DNA from: JBFHNV01 sp965365655
GTDB lineage: Bacteria; Pseudomonadota; Gammaproteobacteria; HK1
DNA length: 18,907 bases
NCBI GenBank assembly: GCA_965365655.1
Contig: CBDUCN010000062.1
Coordinates: 1-18,907 of the forward strand
Reading direction: 5' to 3'
This document shows positions 15,516 to 18,907 of this stretch, one piece after another. How positions within the stretch are numbered: position 1 is the first letter of the stretch; each line of letters starts with the position of its first letter. The notes below the pieces were generated by a model. That model was not told the origin of the DNA, did not search any database, and worked only from the letters and a program-made list of their open reading frames with translations. The position numbers were made by a program, and so were the translations under genes.

Positions 15516-16424
15516 ATGACCCTCACCGTGACCCCGCTGCGCGCCGACTTCGTCGCGCGCGTGACCGGCCTGGGCGCCCTCGACGACCTCGACGACGGGA
15601 CGTTCGCGCAGCTCCGCCGCGCGCTGGACGACCACTCGGTGCTGATCCTCCCCGGCCAGCCGATGGACGACGCGCGCCAGATCGCGTTCTCGCGGCGCTG
15701 GGGCCCGATGGAGCCCACGAAGGGCGTCAATCCCGCGAGCGGCACGGTGTTCGCGCGCCAGTCCAACCTCGACATCCGCAGCGGCGAGGTCATCCCGCCC
15801 GACGATCGGCGCATGGCCTACCAGAAGGGCAACTACCAGTGGCACGCCGACAGCACCTTCAAGCGGGTGCCGTCGCTGTGCTCCATCCTCACCGCGCGCG
15901 AGGTGCCGCCGGAGGGCGGCAACACCGAGTTCGTATCCACCCGCGCGGCGTGGGACGCGCTGCCGGAGGACCTGAAGGCGCTGGTCGAGGACCTGGTGGT
16001 CGAGCACGACTTCTCGGTCTCGCGCGCGCGGGTGGGCTTCACGTTCACGCCCGAGGAGGCGGCGCACTACCCGCCGGTGTGGCACCCGCTGGTGCAGACC
16101 AACCCGGTGACCGGCCGGCGCTCGCTGCTGATCGGCGCCCACGCGTCGCGCATCGTCGGCTGGCCGCTGGACGAGGGCCGCGACCTGCTCGACGACCTGC
16201 TCTCGCGGGCCACCCGCGCCGAGGCCATCCACTCGCACGCGTGGCAGCACGGCGACGTCGTGATCTGGGACAACCGCGCGACGCTGCACCGCGCGACCGC
16301 GTACGACAGCGTGCGCTACCGGCGGCTCATGCAGCGCACCACCATCGGCAACCCGGGGATCCTGCGCACGCCGGCCTACCGGCGCGTCGAGGCGCGGCGC
16401 GAGCGCGCCGCGGACGCGCCGTGA
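15516..16424 (+). CDS. TauD/TfdA family Fe(II)/2-oxoglutarate-dependent dioxygenase
   Basis: 302 aa, typical for the family. The iron-binding facial triad is visible: WHADST supplies His110 and Asp112, and ATLHRAT supplies His258. An Arg about 12 residues later (R270 in YRRLM) fits the 2-oxoglutarate carboxylate anchor. The N-terminal strand-helix pattern HSVLILPGQ and the segment EGGNTEF are also family-typical. The group hydroxylates small acids such as taurine, alkyl sulphates, 2,4-D and trimethyl-lysine/gamma-butyrobetaine relatives; the overall sequence looks closer to the TfdA side than to eukaryotic BBOX. Substrate unknown. The gene ends 88 bp before a convergent small gene; that gap shows no clear terminator. 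Confidence 0.9.
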   Translation: MTLTVTPLRADFVARVTGLGALDDLDDGTFAQLRRALDDHSVLILPGQPMDDARQIAFSRRWGPMEPTKGVNPASGTVFARQSNLDIRSGEVIPPDDRRMAYQKGNYQWHADSTFKRVPSLCSILTAREVPPEGGNTEFVSTRAAWDALPEDLKALVEDLVVEHDFSVSRARVGFTFTPEEAAHYPPVWHPLVQTNPVTGRRSLLIGAHASRIVGWPLDEGRDLLDDLLSRATRAEAIHSHAWQHGDVVIWDNRATLHRATAYDSVRYRRLMQRTTIGNPGILRTPAYRRVEARRERAADAP

Positions 16425-16512
16425 GGCGAGGCTCGCCGCGACGGTGACGCTCGGCGGCCCGCTCGCGCGACGGCGGGCGAGGCACCCGCACGGGTCTGGG
16501 TCCGCGGCGGGA

Positions 16513-16782
16513 TCAGCGCGGCGGCCGCGACGGCCGGTGACCGACCTTGGCCCGGTTCACGTCGGCGCGAACGTCCTCGCGGCTGCGCTCGTAGACCAGC
16601 TCGCGGCCCATCACGCTTCCGGCGTACGCCTGGCCGGTGCGCGTCGGCGTGAGCTCGCAGGTCATGCTGTGCTGGCCCGTGCCGAGCACCACCTCGATGC
16701 GGTCGGGCTGCATCCGGTGCACCACCACGTCCACCAGATCACCGCTCTCGGTGATCCGTACCTTGATCGTCCGCTCCGCCAT
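16513..16782 (-). CDS. Small conserved-looking hypothetical protein, 89 aa
   Basis: I do not recognise a named family. Residues about 4-60 look like a compact beta-rich domain (alternating hydrophobic strands: TIKVRITESGDLVDVVVHRM, then RIEVVLG, then SMTCELTPTRTGQAYAG). A charged tail follows (about 66-89, Arg-rich, ending RPSRPPR). One Cys is present and there is no signal peptide or TM segment. The residue composition is balanced, unlike the Arg/Ala/Pro noise of antisense frames here, and GGAGA lies about 7 nt before the ATG, so I believe it is translated. It is divergent from the first LLM oxidoreductase (92-bp gap) and convergent with the dioxygenase. Confidence 0.65.
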   Translation of the reverse strand: MAERTIKVRITESGDLVDVVVHRMQPDRIEVVLGTGQHSMTCELTPTRTGQAYAGSVMGRELVYERSREDVRADVNRAKVGHRPSRPPR

Positions 16783-16874
16783 GGTCCGTCTCCGCTTGCT
16801 GATCGCGCCATTGTGGATGCCCGCGCGCGTGCATGCTACAGAGACGGCCTGACCGCGACCCGGACGACCACGCG

Positions 16875-17807
16875 ATGAGCCTGCGACTCGGATACCTGCT
16901 GCCCACCCGCGAGCACGTGATGGAGGGCCGCCACGAGGCGGCGCCGCTGCTCGCGCTCGCGGAGAAGGCCGAGGCGCTGGGGCTGGACTCGGTGTGGGTC
17001 GGCGACTCGCTGGTCGCGAAGCCGCGCCACGAGCCGCTGACGCTGCTCGCCGCGGCGGCGGCGCGCACGCGGCGGGTCGCGCTCGGCACCGCGGTGCTGC
17101 TGCCGGCGCTGCGCAACCCGGTCCTGCTCGCGCACCAGGTCGCGACGCTGGACCGGATCGCCGAGGGACGCGTGATCCTGGGCATCGGGATCGGAGCCGA
17201 CGCGCCGCCCATCCGCGCCGAGTTCACCGCGGCCGGGGTTCCGTTCGAGCGCCGCGTCGGGCGCATGCTGGAGGGGATCCGCCTCGCCCGCGCGCTGTGG
17301 CGCGGAGAGCCCGTGACCTGGGACGGACGCTGGACACTGGACCGGCAGGCCGTGGGACCGACCCCGCACCGCCCGGGGGGGCCGCCGATCTGGCTCGGCA
17401 GCCGGGTGCGCGCCGGCATGCGGCGCGCGGGGCGCCTGTTCGACGGCTGGTTCCCGACCGGCCCGGACCCTGCCGGCTACCGCGAGCAGATCGCCGAGGT
17501 GCGGGGCCACGCGCGCGAAGCGGACCGCGAGCCAAACGCGATCACGGCCGCGGTGTACCTGACGCTGCGCATCGACGACGACCGCGACGCGGCGGCGCGC
17601 CACATCGACGCGTACATGGGCAGCTACTACGGGCCGGCCGCCGCCGCGGTGCGCAAGCACCAGGCCTGCTTCGGCGGCCCGGCCGACGAGGCCGCCGCGT
17701 GGATGCGCGGCTTCGTGGACGCCGGGGCGGAGCACCTCGTCGTGCGGCTCACCGGCGACCACGAGCGCCAGATCGAAACCCTGGCGCGCATCCGAGAGAT
17801 GATCTGA
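16875..17807 (+). CDS. LLM-class (luciferase-like) flavin-dependent oxidoreductase 1
   Basis: 310 aa TIM-barrel of the bacterial luciferase-like superfamily. Typical segments are LGYLLPTRE at the N-terminus, AEALGLDSVWVGDS, the RTRRVALGTAVLLPALRNPVLLAHQVATLD block, and AEGRVILGIGIG. Members use FMNH2 or F420; the sequence alone does not decide. It lacks the VPPGP-type barrel of true luciferases and looks like the short-chain oxidoreductase branch. It starts at ATG 16875 in the frame that opens at 16833; no strong Shine-Dalgarno is visible. The second LLM gene follows 52 bp downstream on the same strand. Confidence 0.88.
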   Translation: MSLRLGYLLPTREHVMEGRHEAAPLLALAEKAEALGLDSVWVGDSLVAKPRHEPLTLLAAAAARTRRVALGTAVLLPALRNPVLLAHQVATLDRIAEGRVILGIGIGADAPPIRAEFTAAGVPFERRVGRMLEGIRLARALWRGEPVTWDGRWTLDRQAVGPTPHRPGGPPIWLGSRVRAGMRRAGRLFDGWFPTGPDPAGYREQIAEVRGHAREADREPNAITAAVYLTLRIDDDRDAAARHIDAYMGSYYGPAAAAVRKHQACFGGPADEAAAWMRGFVDAGAEHLVVRLTGDHERQIETLARIREMI

Positions 17808-17859
17808 GGCCGCCGCGCGCCGCGGCGTCCCGCCCGTCACCCAGCAACGGAGATCCGCC

Positions 17860-18768
17860 ATGCGATTCAGCTTCTGGCCCGTCGCGAGCCAGCCCTTCGA
17901 GGACGTGCTCGCCCTCGCCCGCCACGTCGAGCGCAGCGGCTGGGACGGCGTGTGGTACGCGGACCACTTCATGCCCAACACCGCGGATCCGTCGGGCCCG
18001 ATCCACGAGGTGTGGACCACGCTGTCCGCGCTCGCGGTGAGCGTGCCGCGGATCCGCATCGGGCCGCTCGTGCTGGGCAACACCTACCGCCACCCGGCGG
18101 TGGTCGCGAACATGGCGGCGACGCTGGACCACGTCAGCGGGGGACGGCTGGTGCTGGGCCTCGGCGGCGGCTGGCAGGAGAACGAGCACGCCGCGTACGG
18201 CCTCGAGTTCCACACGGTGGGCACGCGGCTGCGCATGCTGGACGAGGCCTGCCAGGTCATCAAGGCGCTGTTCCGCGACGAGCGCGCGAGCTTCCAGGGG
18301 CGCTACTACACGCTGGCGGACGCGCCGCTCGCGCCGAAGCCGCTGCAGGACCCGCTGCCGCTGATGATCGGCGGCGGCGGCGAGAAGGTGACGCTGCGCA
18401 TCGCCGCGCAGCATGCCGACGAGTGGAACGTGTGGGGCGACGTCGCGCGCCTGCGTCAGAAGATGGGCGTGCTGGACGGCCACTGCGAGCGCGTGGGACG
18501 CGATCCGGGCGCCATCGCGCGATCCGCCGCGGTGCTGGTGTACCTGAGCGACGACCCCGCGCAGGTGCGGCGCATCAACGAGGAGCCGCAGGCGCGCCCG
18601 TCCATCGCGGGCAGCGCGTCGCAGCTCGCGGACACGGTCGCGGCCTACGCCGAGGCCGGCGTGGACGAGCTGATCGTCCCCGACTTCCACCTGCCGACGG
18701 GCGCCGGCGCCGCGAAGACGGAGTTCCTGGACCGCTTCATCGAGGAGGTCGCGCCGGCGGCGCGCTGA
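17860..18768 (+). CDS. LLM-class (luciferase-like) flavin/F420-dependent oxidoreductase 2
   Basis: 302 aa, full length. Family segments: RSGWDGVWYADHF (30-42), the RIRIGPLVLGNTYRHPAVVANMAATLD block, and SGGRLVLGLGGGWQENEH, followed by the central KPLQDPLPLMIGGGGEK motif and a C-terminal GVDELIVPDFHLP strand. This pattern is close to those annotated as F420-dependent LLM enzymes, but cofactor use in a proteobacterium is more often FMN. GGAG lies about 9 nt before the ATG. It is a paralogue of the preceding gene, though clearly diverged. The stop codon (TGA 18766-18768) and the last four codons fall inside the first unit of a 25-bp tandem repeat. Confidence 0.88.
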   Translation: MRFSFWPVASQPFEDVLALARHVERSGWDGVWYADHFMPNTADPSGPIHEVWTTLSALAVSVPRIRIGPLVLGNTYRHPAVVANMAATLDHVSGGRLVLGLGGGWQENEHAAYGLEFHTVGTRLRMLDEACQVIKALFRDERASFQGRYYTLADAPLAPKPLQDPLPLMIGGGGEKVTLRIAAQHADEWNVWGDVARLRQKMGVLDGHCERVGRDPGAIARSAAVLVYLSDDPAQVRRINEEPQARPSIAGSASQLADTVAAYAEAGVDELIVPDFHLPTGAGAAKTEFLDRFIEEVAPAAR

Positions 18769-18907
18769 GAACCGACAGCCGGCGGCGCGCTGAGAACCGA
18801 CAGCCGGCGGCGCGCTGAGAACCGACAGCCGGCGGCGCGCTGAGAACCGACAGCCGGCGGCGCGCTGAGAACCGACAGCCGGCGGCGCGCTGAGAACCGA
18901 CAGCCGG
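18753..18907. repeat. Perfect 25-bp tandem repeat at the window end
   Basis: About 6.2 identical copies of a 25-bp unit containing GCGCTGAGAACCGACAG, beginning over the 3' end of the second LLM gene and running to the last base. No mismatch exists between copies. Only the first copy contains coding sequence; its TGA is the gene's stop. Perfect identity plus termination at the sequence edge fits either a young minisatellite or an assembler loop at a contig end. Confidence 0.95.

Noticed and set aside
18753..18907. CRISPR-like array
   Set aside because: The 25-bp units are directly contiguous with no variable spacers and no cas genes nearby.

Overview
The window is about 75% G+C, densely coded, and uses GGAG-type ribosome binding sites. 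The gene families (non-pyrrolysine MttB, dimethylglycine-dehydrogenase-like flavoprotein, BKACE, YceH/DUF480, proteobacterial-type Ser/Thr kinase, Tll0287-like haem sensor) point to a high-GC aerobic proteobacterium, probably betaproteobacterial (Burkholderiales-like). This placement rests on family distribution only; there is no rRNA or marker gene in the window. I see no tRNA, rRNA, CRISPR array, transposase or phage gene.

Region 1 (27-6749) looks like quaternary-amine or beta-hydroxyacid catabolism. On the minus strand a covalent-flavin DMGDH/sarcosine-dehydrogenase-type protein is followed 21 bp later by an MttB-family methyltransferase. Divergent from them is a PaaI-type hotdog thioesterase. 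Converging on that thioesterase is a second minus-strand pair: BKACE (beta-keto acid cleavage enzyme, DUF849), then a 3-hydroxyisobutyrate-dehydrogenase-family enzyme. Read together (inference), these five genes could oxidise a 3-hydroxy acid, cleave the 3-keto acid with acetyl-CoA, hydrolyse the acyl-CoA and demethylate the product. That is the logic of carnitine to glycine betaine to dimethylglycine to sarcosine. The substrate is not proven.

Region 2 (7039-10596), all minus strand, holds an AttM/AiiA-like metallo-beta-lactamase-fold hydrolase, an FAD_binding_2 flavoprotein and an Asp/Glu-racemase-superfamily protein. The last has the single-cysteine arrangement of arylmalonate decarboxylase rather than the two cysteines of a racemase or maleate isomerase. 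Each is separated from its neighbour by 220-290 bp, so they are probably not one tight operon. Upstream of them lies a 566-bp non-coding stretch with an 87-bp tandem repeat.

Region 3 (11163-13598), plus strand, is a two-gene signalling module. It comprises a cytoplasmic Ser/Thr protein kinase with two copies of a C-terminal helical domain, and a membrane c-type-haem (CxxCH) Tll0287-like sensor that stops right after its HAMP domain, with no output domain of its own.

Region 4 (13609-18768) is mixed metabolism. It contains a zinc-free MDR oxidoreductase (minus), divergent YceH and a TauD/TfdA-type 2-oxoglutarate dioxygenase (plus), a small uncharacterised protein (minus), and two tandem luciferase-like monooxygenases (plus). 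The window ends inside a perfect 25-bp tandem repeat that begins over the last codons of the second monooxygenase. It is either a minisatellite or an assembly-end artefact.
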